Of a stretch of DNA of 64,000 nt, positions 54,967-64,000 are shown piece after piece (the first letter of the stretch is position 1; the number at the start of each line of letters is the position of its first letter). The notes under the pieces are model-generated. The model searched no databases. It was given only the letters and a program-made list of their open reading frames with translations, and was not told where the DNA came from. Origin of the DNA: M3007 sp041392625 (GTDB lineage Bacteria; Bacteroidota; Bacteroidia; Chitinophagales; Saprospiraceae); the NCBI GenBank assembly GCA_041392625.1, contig JAWKLR010000001.1:186001-250000 (forward strand), in the 5' to 3' direction. A program made the position numbers and the translations under genes.

Positions 54967-57900
54967 TCAATTTTCTACAGATTCTTCATTGTTTTCAGGA
55001 ATGTCTTCCGGTTGTATTTCTTCAACCGTTTCCTGTTTTAATATACTATTGGTCAGTTTCCTCAATTCTTGTTTGGGGCTGCGCCACCATTGTGCAGCCA
55101 AAACAGGGATGTAGTTGATTTCGTTGTTATCCAGGAATTGCCTGATTTTCATTTCCCATTCATAAGACGGGCGGTTTCCTATGGCATTCGAGCCATCGAA
55201 AAGCAGTACACTTTGCCGCATATCCAAGCCTCCGGGCCGGATAGCAACCGGTGTCTGTAGTCCGGCAACATCTGCGTTGGTCTGAATTTGGTCCTTCTCG
55301 CAAATTGGCGACAAGGCTTCCAAAATTTCCTCAACAAAAGGCGTAAAAGTAAACTTCGCATCCTCGTACTGCAGCAGTTGCTTCATTTTACCCAATTGGA
55401 TGTTTGCAGCCTGGAGGTCTCCGGCCTGCATTTGATCTGCAAAGGTTGCCAAATGGGATAAGATGCAGGTACCCAGGAAGTTGCGGTCGGCAGAAAGCAC
55501 TGTGTGCAACCCGGGCGGGATGCTGTGGGCAATAAAAATACGTTGTGTAGCACGGGTGAGTGCTACATGGAGTTGGTTCAGTCCGAGTTCGGTATTCCAG
55601 AAATGCAGGTCCTTGGTGAGGGATCCCTGACTGTCAACCAATCCGTGAGTAATCGACAACATCAGGATATCTACATGTTGTCCCTGCAATTCGGCAAATT
55701 GATAGACCCCCAGCCCATTTAAAAAGAGTTGGTGGATTTTTTCATGCCCGGGCATTTTCTTTTGCCGTATTTGAAGCAATTGGGCGGCGATAAGATTTCG
55801 CTGTTCTATCGTGGAGCAGGCGATTGCTACGATTGGGTAGGTTTTGGCTGGAGTTTGTTCGATGAGGTTGAGCCAGTCGATTATTTGGCGCGCCTCGGAT
55901 TCATTGGTTTTGCTGGCTTCGTCGTATCGGCCCTCCACATTGGCTACAACAGTCATGTCCTTTGGCGTTTTCAGGCCCGGCAGATGTTTAACCGGGGTAT
56001 TGAACGCTATTTGGTTGAACTTTAGCCATTCCTTGGCACTGTTCTGATGTTGGTAATCAAGTACTATGGTTGGTGCGCCGATTCCTTTACAGAATTCCAG
56101 GACATCGTCTTCCGCTTGCGGGGTCATGTCTTGTTTTGCATCGCCAAAAATTACCAGGTTTTTAGCCATATCAAACAAATGGTAGCACTCCTGTTTTGGG
56201 ATGTTATGACTTTCATCCACTAGTACCAGATCAAACAACATGTTGGAGTGGTTTACAACATCCAACGCTACCTGAGGGGTTACCAATAATACAGGCAGGG
56301 TTTCTGTCAGAGCCTGTATGTTATTTTCAAACAGTTGAACGATGTTCTCTTCTGTTGATAAGGCGCGGTTGTTTTTTCCAAACCAGGTTTTAAATGCATT
56401 TCCATCCGTGGAACGCAAGGCTTTCAGGGCTTTATTTTTCCGGTTTTGCCAATGTGCACTGATTTGGAATGGCAAAATGTTTCGAAGTTCTCGCAAGTCC
56501 TGATAGTAGGCTTTGAGGTCATCTTCGCCCCATTTCATGCTCGGTGAGTATTCATTTTGCAGGAAATGATGCAGGTACCAACTATCGAATGCAGCCACCC
56601 AGTCTTTAGGTTTGATTTTGCATAAGGCGCGAACTACCTTTTGTGCATTGCTGCTCAAGCCCAGCCAGTGTTTTTGCCAAACATAAAAATCGGGGAAGTC
56701 ACGCAGGTAGAATCTGGTCTCCTCTAATTTGGCAATGAGTGATTCGAGAAACTCCTGTCGTTTCGGTATGGTGAGCATTTCGTGCTTGACGGGCTGCTCA
56801 TACAGTTGCGCTTCGTTAAATTCTTCGAGGAATATATCCATGGCATACTCCAATTCTTTAACCTGCTCGCGGAAGTCCAGTTCCGTATGGAGCGTATTCC
56901 CATTCAATCGCCGGAGGTCTTCCCGCACAATTGCCGGGATTCGCTTACGCCACAAGCGCAGAGATGCCTCAAAGTCCTTGTTGAGTTCAGCAACTTTCTT
57001 AATGTTCTTTGTATCAAAGCCGTTGGGAAAATCAAAATCAAAGTATTTCCGCGCATTGTAGGCTTTTTTCAAATCTTCATATCCGGTGCCTATGTTTTCT
57101 TTGGCCTTTACAATTTGCTTGTAGTGATCAGAAAATACACCGTACAGCTTTTCAGTAACAGACGAGGATTTGTCAAAATCAGGGCCGAAGCGCTGCCTGC
57201 CATCCTCCAGGTTTTCACGAATGGTGCGTGCCAGGCGATCCAGTTCCAGAAAGTGTTCTGCATAATGTTCCTGCAGTGCCTCGGCATAATCATTGGTTTT
57301 GAGAATATACCGGTGATGAATTGCAGTAGATTTCTCCAGCAGATCGGATACCCGTTCTTCCGTGGTTTTTTTTCCTTTAGCCACATCCATTTCGGTGAAA
57401 ATTTCATGACTTAAGTGCTGAAGTGGGTGTTGCAAGGTCGGAAACTCGTGGAATAGTGGTTTGCTTTTCCGAATCGCTTCCTGTATTTCGTCGTATTCTT
57501 CTTTATCAAAATGGTAGTCTGCCGGGTTCAATTGCGAAAGCAGCAATTCTTTGCCTTCGATTCGGTTTGCTTTCAGGAATGCACCCACAACTTCACTGAA
57601 GTCCATGGCACCGAGAATCGGAGCGTGCAGTTGGTCCCAGCTATCATCGAGCTGTCGTTCCTGTCGAAGCGTCCGGTGGAGCAGGCCCTTGTATTTTTCT
57701 TCGTCCAGATTGGCTTTGGCTTTGTTGTCTGCGGCCATCCGAAGCATGTCTGCCAGCATGAGTTTGTCGCTGTGAATATCCCGTAAAACAAAGGAGACAT
57801 CTCCAAATCCCTTATCCACAATAAACTTTTGTGCCCGCCGCAATGCATTGATGGATTTGGATACAACCAGGCACTTTTCCCGTTTGAAAGCGCATTCATA

Positions 57901-58793
57901 ACGGTTGCTGCCAGCAGGTAGGTTTTGCCAGTGCCCGATGCTCCTTCAATAACCGTGATGGAATTGTGGTGAATAGCGTGAAGGGCTGTGCGCTGGCTTG
58001 GGTCCAGGGTTAGTTGTGTAAACGGATGCTTCCAGTCCATTTCAGCCGGGAGGGTAGCAGCGACAACCGGGGCTTCTGTAATAGTCGTTTTGGGCAAGGT
58101 TGGGTAGATGCCCAGCAGGGCGGACCACCGGAGCCTTCCGTCCAGTACAATGCCGGGCAACTCCATGCTTTCGGGGAAAGGTTGTACACTTAGAGAAAGG
58201 CCATCCTCCGTAAGGTCGAGGGTTTCGATAATTTTCTGACTGAATGACCCAATAGAATCGCTGGTCAAATTTCGGGATTCTGCCAGCAAACGGGCTTCAT
58301 CCGAGTAATTGGTACTTGACAGATGATCAATCAAGTGAAATAAGGGGTAATTCGGGAAAATCTGATGTTGGTCGTTGTGTACGACGTTCCATTGATCCGG
58401 ATGTTGCGCATGCGGATCCAACTGTAGTTGGCGAATGAAAAGTGGGGCGACAACTTCCTGATCACCCAATTTTGCCATCACAAAGGGATACCCGATACCC
58501 AGGTTTTTAGTACCAAAAACCTTTTCCCTGTTTCGGGATTCAAAATACAGGTGATGCAGTTTTTTGTTTGAAAGGTGCTGTGCTTTGAGGGGGAGATCAA
58601 AAGGCTGATTGCCAACCAATGCCCGGATACAGCGTATAGCAAAATCGTCTTCATCCAGCGTAAACGGATCAGCAAGATCCGGGCCGGAAGGAATTGCCTG
58701 TAGCCAGGAAAGGGCAGCTCCGCTGTACGAAGGTGTCTCTAACTGGCTGTTTTGGTTTTTGTTTGATTCAATCGGTGCAGGATTGTTTTCCAT
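54967..58793 (-). CDS. large superfamily 1 helicase-like protein (one frameshift)
   Basis: About 1,275 residues after repair of one frameshift. The first 280 residues have no recognised domain. Walker A is GASGTGKTYLLAA (about residue 285). A long helical insertion follows, then LVLVDESHNIPKQE (motif II, about residue 857), FGDAKQDMTPQ (motif III), and QLHVALTRATQRIFIAHS (motif VI, about 1083). The C-terminus (WEMKIRQFLDNNEINYIPV, WWRSPKQELRKL) resembles the small restriction-endonuclease-like tail on DUF4011-type helicases, but catalytic residues are not clear. The frame breaks near 57877 where one T seems missing in GGGAAAAGTGCC; the new frame continues with CLVVSKSINALRRAQKF, typical of motif Ia. 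Role unknown: DNA repair or defence are possible. It stands alone between OmpA and the SRP RNA gene. Confidence 0.78.
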
Positions 58794-59032
58794 ATTCGAT
58801 GGCAGGTATTATCTGAGTACTATTGGTTGGGTTGGTGCTTGCCTGCTTGGTGCAAAAGCCAGGCCCTGTATCCCGTGTCGGGATAGCATAGACCAATGCA
58901 AATGAAAGAAATTTAGACGATACATTTTATTCTGGAACCAAGCATCTATGGAAAAATTGGATTTTAACGTCGGCTGGTAAAAAAATCAGGTTTAACTTCT
59001 AATTAATATGGGTATAAATAAAAAAATCATAC

Positions 59033-59040
59033 TACCTTTG
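59033..59040 (+). promoter_or_regulatory. -7 box TACCTTTG for SRP RNA
   Basis: Exact TAnnTTTG match ending six bases before the first base of the SRP RNA, the correct distance for the transcription start. Confidence 0.75.
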
Positions 59041-59045
59041 CGGCC

Positions 59046-59127
59046 GTGCCGGGCGACCAGCTCCTGCAGAACTCCCCCAGGGTGGAAACACAGCAAGGGT
59101 ATGCGGTTGTAGCGGTGTGTCTGGCAC
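59046..59127 (+). ncRNA. ffs: bacterial small signal recognition particle RNA (4.5S)
   Basis: An 82-base RNA with closing stem GTGCCGG/CTGGCAC, the conserved apical domain IV with GGAAAC and ACAGCAAGG, and a T-run directly after the closing stem (59128-59135). It binds Ffh to target membrane and secreted proteins. It is preceded by a perfectly placed promoter box. Length and loop sequences fit the short SRP RNAs of Bacteroidota. Confidence 0.9.
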
Positions 59128-59172
59128 TTTTTTTTCAATGATTCCGGCCATTCTGCCAAACTTTTCCAGCCC

Positions 59173-59835
59173 ATGCAGTTTTTTATTGACACAGCAAATC
59201 TTGCTCACATTCGTGAAGCAGAGGAATTAGGAATACTCGATGGAGTAACCACCAATCCATCTCTGATGGCCAAAGAAGGCATCTCCGGAGAGGAAAATAT
59301 TCGCAACCACTACAAGGCCATCTGTGACATCGTTGGTCCGGAAAAAGATGTAAGTGCAGAGGTGATTTCAACCGACTTTGCAGGCATGGTTGCTGAAGGG
59401 GAAAGTCTGGCAAAAATTGCCGACAACATTGTTGTTAAAGTTCCAATGATCAAGGATGGCGTGAAAGCCATTTCCTATTTTTCTAAAAATGGTATTCGCA
59501 CAAACTGTACGCTGGTGTTCTCAGCCGGACAGGCCATTCTTGCTGCCAAAGCAGGTGCGACGTATGTATCTCCATTCATCGGACGTATCGATGATATTTC
59601 CTGGGATGGGATGCAGCTCATTAAAGATATTTTTGAAATTTATTCTACTACCGGTTACGAAACAGCCATTCTTGCAGCAAGCATTCGGAATCCTCTTCAT
59701 ATTGTGGATGCGGCGAAAGCAGGTGCTGATGTGGTAACTTGCCCATTGGGTGCAATGCTCGGGCTGCTGAATCACCCGCTGACGGATATTGGACTTGCCA
59801 ACTTCCTGGCAGATTACAAGAAAGTTAACGGGTAA
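59173..59835 (+). CDS. transaldolase-like fructose-6-phosphate aldolase
   Basis: A 220-residue class I aldolase of the small transaldolase (TalC/Fsa) group, acting in the pentose phosphate pathway. Signature segments are MQFFIDTANLAHIREAEELG, GVTTNPSLMAKEG, the Schiff-base lysine in NIVVKVPMIKDG (about residue 86) and FIGRIDDISWDG. Whether it is a transaldolase or a fructose-6-phosphate aldolase cannot be settled from these motifs. It starts 38 bases after the SRP RNA T-run. Confidence 0.92.
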   Translation: MQFFIDTANLAHIREAEELGILDGVTTNPSLMAKEGISGEENIRNHYKAICDIVGPEKDVSAEVISTDFAGMVAEGESLAKIADNIVVKVPMIKDGVKAISYFSKNGIRTNCTLVFSAGQAILAAKAGATYVSPFIGRIDDISWDGMQLIKDIFEIYSTTGYETAILAASIRNPLHIVDAAKAGADVVTCPLGAMLGLLNHPLTDIGLANFLADYKKVNG

Positions 59836-59859
59836 TTGTTTTTACCTGGATATTAAAGA

Positions 59860-59893
59860 AAAAGGGCCTGATCCAAGTGGATCAGGCCCTTTT
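59860..59893. terminator. bidirectional terminator between the transaldolase and the helical protein
   Basis: AAAAGGGCCTGATCC and GGATCAGGCCCTTTT form a 15-bp stem with a 4-base loop between two convergent genes. Confidence 0.95.
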
Positions 59894-59921
59894 AAGTGTT
59901 TATGTACTTGGGTGCGCCTTA

Positions 59922-60269
59922 TTAGTCGTCGTCTCCGTCAACATAATCTTTTGCTTTATCCCAAAAGTCTTTGGCATCCTCTTTAAGTTCGTTGGCTTCT
60001 TCTTTTACATCATCCATCAGTTCTTTTGCTTTATCGCTTAGGAAGCCCAGTGCTCCACCTTCGTGGTTGGCAATTTTCTCTTTTGCTGCTTTGAGTTCTG
60101 CTGCTTTTTCTGCTGCTTCCTCCCGAGCTTCAGCAGCCATTTCTTCTGCTTTTTCGCTCAGTTCATCCAGTTTTTCACTGGCTGCATCATTGAGTTTGCC
60201 AATTTCTTCACCGGCTTTTTCTGCCCAGTCTTTGGCTTTATCGCTCAAGTTTTTGAATTGATCTTCCAT
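59922..60269 (-). CDS. Ala/Glu/Lys-rich helical protein, YtxH- or LEA-like
   Basis: A 115-residue, strongly charged protein made of heptad-like helices (DKAKDWAEKAGEEIGKL, AREEAAEKAAELKAAKEKI) with one break at NHEGGALGFL, and an acidic end YVDGDDD. No signal peptide or membrane helix. This composition is typical of YtxH-like or LEA-like stress proteins that protect membranes or proteins, but no enzymatic role is expected and the match is compositional. Its -7 box lies only four bases before the ATG. Confidence 0.6.
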   Translation of the reverse strand: MEDQFKNLSDKAKDWAEKAGEEIGKLNDAASEKLDELSEKAEEMAAEAREEAAEKAAELKAAKEKIANHEGGALGFLSDKAKELMDDVKEEANELKEDAKDFWDKAKDYVDGDDD

Positions 60270-60273
60270 GGTA

Positions 60274-60281
60274 CAAACGTA
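60274..60281 (-). promoter_or_regulatory. -7 box TACGTTTG directly before the helical protein gene
   Basis: On the minus strand TACGTTTG is followed by four bases and then ATG. Transcription would start at or next to the start codon, giving a leaderless mRNA. Confidence 0.5.
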
Positions 60282-60357
60282 GTTTTAAGGTCTCGAAAAG
60301 AAAGTTGTTTTTATGACGGGAATGCTGCCAGCAGGTCACCCCAATGGCACGAATTGT

Positions 60358-61608
60358 TTATGCATTTTTTTCCCAAACCTGTGCAAGGTGCACCATGGTT
60401 TCTGCAGCCTTCTCCATGTCCTGTCGGGAAACCCATTCTTGTTTGGAATGGAATGCATGTTCTCCTGCAAAGAGGTTGGGGCATGGTAGGCCCATAAAGG
60501 AGAGCCGTGAACCATCGGTTCCACCGCGAATAGAGCCACGAATTGGGTTTTCAAACCCCGCCAGCGAAAGTGCCTCCAGCGCATTATCTGCAACTTGCGG
60601 GTATTGCCGCAAGACATTTTTCATGTTGCGGTATTGCTCTGCTATTTTGATTTCCGCCCGGGAATTTGGGTATCCCTTCATCACGTCATCAACAATTTGC
60701 TGAAGCGTTTGAGCGTGCTGCTTGAGTTTTTCATCATCAAAATCGCGCAGAATCAGTTTGATTGTTGCCGTTTCCAAATCGGCTTCTACATTAGTAGGGT
60801 GGATAAAGCCTTCCATGCCTTCGGTGTGTTCCGGGCTCAGGCTATCGGGTAGGCTTGCTAAAATCTTGCCGGCAATTTTTTGAGCATTTTCCATTTTACC
60901 CTTGGCAAATCCCGGGTGTGAAGCAACCCCGTGAATGGTAATAACTGCTCCGTCAGCGCTGAAGGTCTCGTCTTCCATGCTTCCGGCTGTTTCGCCGTCA
61001 ATGGTATAACCAAACTGAGCGCCTAGTTTTTTGATATCAACGGCATTTACGCCGCGGCCAATTTCTTCATCCGGAGTAAATAAAATGCGGATAGCACCGT
61101 GCTTTATATCCGGGTTGTTTACTAAAATATGAGCGGCATCCATGATGGCCGCTACTCCGGCTTTGTTGTCGGCTCCAAGCAGGGTGGTGCCACTGGCCGT
61201 AATTACATCATTGCCCAATTGATTTTTGAGGTCGGGATGTTCGTTCATGCGGATCACAATGCTGGTATCGTCCGGAAGAACAAGGTCTTGTCCCTGGTAA
61301 TTTTCATGAACGATTGGCTTTACATTTTTTCCTGAACAATCCGGAGCAGTGTCTACGTGCGAGCAATAGCAAATAACCGGGACATCCTTGTCGGTATTGG
61401 AAGGGATAGTGGCATATACATAGCCATGTTCATCCAGTTCGGCGTCGGTAATCCCCATAGCATGCAGCTCTTCAACGAGCAGCCGGCTCAAATCTTTTTG
61501 TTTTTCTGTGCTGGGTTGGGTTGGGCTTTCCGGGTCACTTTGTGTGTCAATGGTAACGTATTTTAAAAAGCGTTCGGTTGCCGTGTGTTGGAAGGGCGAT
61601 TTTTTCAT
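60358..61608 (-). CDS. pepT: peptidase T (tripeptidase)
   Basis: A 416-residue zinc aminotripeptidase of the M20 family, cytoplasmic, removing N-terminal residues from tripeptides. Zinc ligands and catalytic residues are visible: CYCSHVDTAPD, GADNKAGVAAI, TPDEEIGRGV, HGVASHPGFAKG and the last ligand in GEHAFHSKQEWV. The ATG at 61608 (MKKSPFQHTATERFLKYVTID) is the family start; the frame is open 18 codons upstream. No regulator or partner gene is adjacent. Confidence 0.95.
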   Translation of the reverse strand: MKKSPFQHTATERFLKYVTIDTQSDPESPTQPSTEKQKDLSRLLVEELHAMGITDAELDEHGYVYATIPSNTDKDVPVICYCSHVDTAPDCSGKNVKPIVHENYQGQDLVLPDDTSIVIRMNEHPDLKNQLGNDVITASGTTLLGADNKAGVAAIMDAAHILVNNPDIKHGAIRILFTPDEEIGRGVNAVDIKKLGAQFGYTIDGETAGSMEDETFSADGAVITIHGVASHPGFAKGKMENAQKIAGKILASLPDSLSPEHTEGMEGFIHPTNVEADLETATIKLILRDFDDEKLKQHAQTLQQIVDDVMKGYPNSRAEIKIAEQYRNMKNVLRQYPQVADNALEALSLAGFENPIRGSIRGGTDGSRLSFMGLPCPNLFAGEHAFHSKQEWVSRQDMEKAAETMVHLAQVWEKNA

Positions 61609-61728
61609 ATGAATTAAACAAATTTTTGAAATAGAATTGCGTGTAAGTAGTCGGAATTTCAAACCTTATAATGCATTCAATGTCCGAAAACTCAACAGGC
61701 TCTAAGATACAGCGAACTTGTTAAAGAA

Positions 61729-61778
61729 AAAGAGGCTATTCGTCCATTCCCGGTAAAGTCTGGACGAATAGCCTCTTT
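61729..61778 (-). terminator. terminator of the S1 protease gene
   Basis: AAAGAGGCTATTCGTCCA and its complement form an 18-bp stem with a 14-base loop; on the minus strand it is followed by TTCTTT. It lies 35 bases past the stop at 61814. Confidence 0.9.
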
Positions 61779-61813
61779 AGAGTTTATTTAAACAGCAGTT
61801 AAGTGAGCAGATT

Positions 61814-63733
61814 TTAGTTTGGATCTGCGCTGTTGTTTACATCACCGGTTTTAACCGCTCTGAAACTAACTTCTGAGTTGGATTGCAACAGGTTGTCAAG
61901 TGTCAGGCTGTTGGTAAAAAAGGTTCCGGAAAATGGGTTGGTTGGGTCCGGAAATACCATGTCTGCCGGGAAAAATCTCCAGGAAGTGTTGTTAGGGAAT
62001 TCCGTGTAAATTTCCAATATCAGTTTCCTTCCTTCCACGATATCAAAGGTTGTTACCGAATTGCTTTTGTTGTTGTCCGCAGCAATGATCTTCCAGGGTG
62101 AATTCAGTGGTTCCAACCCCAGAACATGTTTGGAAATCAAAACAAGGTCAAAGGTTGAAACTCCGTTACCGTCGTTGCCTGTTTTTATGGGAGTAACGGT
62201 ATAGCTCAATCCTGCTTCCAATCCTGTAAAGCTGTAGTTTCCTGCAATATTGGTATACGTGGTGTCGCTGGCACCGCCGCTCAACACAACCATACAATTG
62301 ACCATAGCCTGGCCCCAGTGGGTTTGTACATTCCCACTGATATCCACAGTAGTTGGGGCGGGTTGCCAATACCCATTTTGCGTCATGGCATTTGTATTCC
62401 CGGGATCGAGCCATTCTTTGAGCCGCTCATCCGGAAAGTCGCCATCATCCCAGGATAAACTAAACATACCAAAATAAGCACCCGTAACAATACAGGGGTC
62501 TACGTTGTTGACAGACCCTCCGTGCAGTTGCCCGATAATGCGTTTGTTTTTATCAAGCAGTGGGCTTCCCGAAGAACCTGGCTGAAAGGTTCCGTGGTCC
62601 GTTACTGTCTTCCAGTGGGTATACGCATCGGAAATTCCGAAAACGCCTCCCCAGTTGAGTTGCTGTGGGAATATTTGTGCTTCGTCGTCATCCAACGAAA
62701 TCTTTTTAATATCACCAATCGGGTGGTGGATATAGGTGGAGTGCGGAGTGTTGTTGGTATCATCACGCGACCAGCCGTTGAAATATACACCGTAGGTTGA
62801 TGGGATGGGGTTGAGTTTGAGAAGCATGAAGTCCGTACCTGCCCGATAGGAAATACGTTCACACCCAAGTACCGATTTGAAGGCTGGCTCAGCGCCCTGG
62901 TTGTTACAAAGCGCCGATTCATAGTCAAAATAAAAAACCCATTGATCGAAGTCAGGTGCCTGGCCGATTAACTGACAGTGGTGGCCAGTCAGGAAATAAG
63001 GCTCAGTGGATTCATCCGTATTGGCAATCATGGAGCCGGAGCACCAGCCGGAGCCGTTGGAAAAGACCATAAGAATCCGTGCAACTCCCTTTTTTTCCGT
63101 TTGAAAGGTATCTCCTTCCGGACAGTTGATATTGATGTGGCAAGGGTAGGAATCTCCGAAGTCCTCGGGAACATCGTCTCCGTTGTGGTCAAAGGCAACA
63201 TCCACCCGGTTGATGTGGAATGGAGAGCCAGTTCCCTGAACAGAGGCTGGTTCAAAATATTCCAGAACAACTGCTGAGCCGGATACAGGCCCGATGGTGA
63301 ACTTTTTGGAAGGGATGCAGCTGGCTTTTGTGTAAGCTCCGAAAACCTGGCTGCCAACGGGGTTAAATGCAAAAAGGCGGGCACCTTCCGGCAAGTCAAA
63401 CTGATCAAACAAAAGAATCAGACTGAGGGCTTCTTCAGATTGCAGGGTACAGTGCCAGACCCGGTCGCCGTTGGGCTTTTCTGTCCAGGTGCCTGCATTT
63501 TCCAGGCTGATGTCTGCAGAAACCGGGGCAGCGAAACGGGGGTAGGATGGATTTTTTGCATCCTCTGCTCGTGCAGCAGCAGCATCCAGTGTGGGTAGTT
63601 GGACGGTTTCAAAATCAGATGAAAACAGGGCTGGCGTATTCAGGATCTGAGGCCGGCCTCCTTCGCTTATTTGTGCTGAAGCAGCACCTGATAGCAAAAG
63701 TAAAAAGAGTAAAAGTCGGTTGTGCATATACAT
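61814..63733 (-). CDS. secreted S1 family serine protease with dockerin-like tail
   Basis: A 639-residue secreted protease, similar to lysyl endopeptidase/V8-type proteases of Bacteroidota. Signal peptide ends AASAQ. The catalytic triad reads GHHC (His252), AGTDFMLLKL (Asp301) and QPGSSGSPLL (Ser388), and cysteine pairs are frequent. After it come a carboxypeptidase-regulatory-like domain (ISGNVQTHWG, GNYSFTGLEAG) and, at about residues 517-575, two dockerin-like EF-hand repeats (GVSTFDLVLISKHVLGLEPL and SVTTFDIVEGRKLILEIY). The protein ends AVKTGDVNNSADPN. This tail is common in Saprospiria, where it is usually followed by a T9SS sorting domain; none is seen here. The specificity (lysine or other) is not assigned. 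Confidence 0.88.
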   Translation of the reverse strand: MYMHNRLLLFLLLLSGAASAQISEGGRPQILNTPALFSSDFETVQLPTLDAAAARAEDAKNPSYPRFAAPVSADISLENAGTWTEKPNGDRVWHCTLQSEEALSLILLFDQFDLPEGARLFAFNPVGSQVFGAYTKASCIPSKKFTIGPVSGSAVVLEYFEPASVQGTGSPFHINRVDVAFDHNGDDVPEDFGDSYPCHININCPEGDTFQTEKKGVARILMVFSNGSGWCSGSMIANTDESTEPYFLTGHHCQLIGQAPDFDQWVFYFDYESALCNNQGAEPAFKSVLGCERISYRAGTDFMLLKLNPIPSTYGVYFNGWSRDDTNNTPHSTYIHHPIGDIKKISLDDDEAQIFPQQLNWGGVFGISDAYTHWKTVTDHGTFQPGSSGSPLLDKNKRIIGQLHGGSVNNVDPCIVTGAYFGMFSLSWDDGDFPDERLKEWLDPGNTNAMTQNGYWQPAPTTVDISGNVQTHWGQAMVNCMVVLSGGASDTTYTNIAGNYSFTGLEAGLSYTVTPIKTGNDGNGVSTFDLVLISKHVLGLEPLNSPWKIIAADNNKSNSVTTFDIVEGRKLILEIYTEFPNNTSWRFFPADMVFPDPTNPFSGTFFTNSLTLDNLLQSNSEVSFRAVKTGDVNNSADPN

Positions 63734-64000
63734 GGGATGTTGAAATGCGCTAAAAACCGGGGGGAGAGTGGTTTCGGTGGATTAAATAAGGGGCGTGGAT
63801 TAATAAAACAACTGCGAATATAACGATTATTTATTCATACAAGCTGTCGCATAAAAAACGTAGTGTACATTTTTGTTTATTCAGCCCTTCGGGCCTTGTT
63901 TATTCGAGCCGCTTTGCTTGCTCTTGTTTATTTGTTTAGGAGGGAGGATTGGGGTAAACAAAAGATAGTCGGTACCCGGAATCTAGTGGGTTGCCGACTA
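63734..64000. other. window end: upstream region of the S1 protease with short direct repeats
   Basis: No gene is seen. TTGTTTATTC occurs at 63873-63882 and 63896-63905, and TTGTTTATTT at 63924-63933; between them lie two small hairpins (AGCCC/GGGCC and GAGC/GCTC). The sequence continues past the window. Confidence 0.5.

Overview
The window looks like a chromosomal segment from a member of the Bacteroidota, most probably class Saprospiria (Saprospiraceae, Haliscomenobacter or Lewinella relatives). The evidence is: several secreted proteins with type IX secretion (T9SS) C-terminal sorting domains of both kinds, SprB-like repeats, a GldC homologue, a SusC/SusD/SusE set, a DUF5916 protein, and many gene starts preceded by the Bacteroidota -7 promoter box TAnnTTTG instead of a Shine-Dalgarno site. 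One RNA gene, the small SRP RNA (59046-59127), is present. No tRNA, rRNA, CRISPR array, prophage or intact insertion sequence was seen.

Layout. 147-10438: a giant SprB/cohesin-like adhesin, histidine degradation (hutI), a small lipoprotein and two paralogous secreted M43-type metalloproteases. 10483-24649: housekeeping genes, namely a DinB-fold protein, a cell-wall amidase, gldC, an orphan AddB-like nuclease, a ferredoxin and its reductase, an enoyl-CoA hydratase, a PlsB-like acyltransferase with engB, an outer-membrane barrel, hemJ, lpdA and an MFS transporter. 25039-27770: a NUDIX hydrolase and a second T9SS type B secreted protein. 27790-36796: a long minus-strand gene string made of topA, a methyltransferase, a PduO adenosyltransferase, a 7TM protein lacking its usual HD domain, tryptophanase, homogentisate dioxygenase and HPPD; the last three point to aromatic amino acid catabolism. 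36910-42075: small membrane and periplasmic proteins, a half-length asparaginase and a penicillin acylase. 42076-48875: a long leader with a promoter and an intrinsic terminator, then susC-susD-susE; the SusD carries two SusE-type modules nested inside it. 49045-63733: a fatty acid desaturase, a DUF5916 outer-membrane protein, an OmpA protein with thrombospondin-3 repeats, a large superfamily 1 helicase, SRP RNA, a transaldolase-like enzyme, a stress-type helical protein, peptidase T and a secreted S1 protease with a dockerin-like tail.

Four genes are interrupted by single-base indels: the adhesin, the second metalloprotease, topA and the helicase. Five of the six indels lie at or beside short base runs, and one hits topA, which should be essential. 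I therefore read them mainly as residual consensus errors of the assembly and not as true pseudogenes. In the adhesin and in topA the two indels compensate each other.

Most notable unexplained signals: two 161-bp palindromic intergenic elements (24811-24971 and 38628-38788) with a shared core and arms that change together; a promoter plus paired hairpins plus terminator upstream of susC that could be a small RNA or an attenuator; the HD-less PgpH-like membrane protein; and the SusD with nested SusE modules. I found no convincing multi-gene defence or mobile system.
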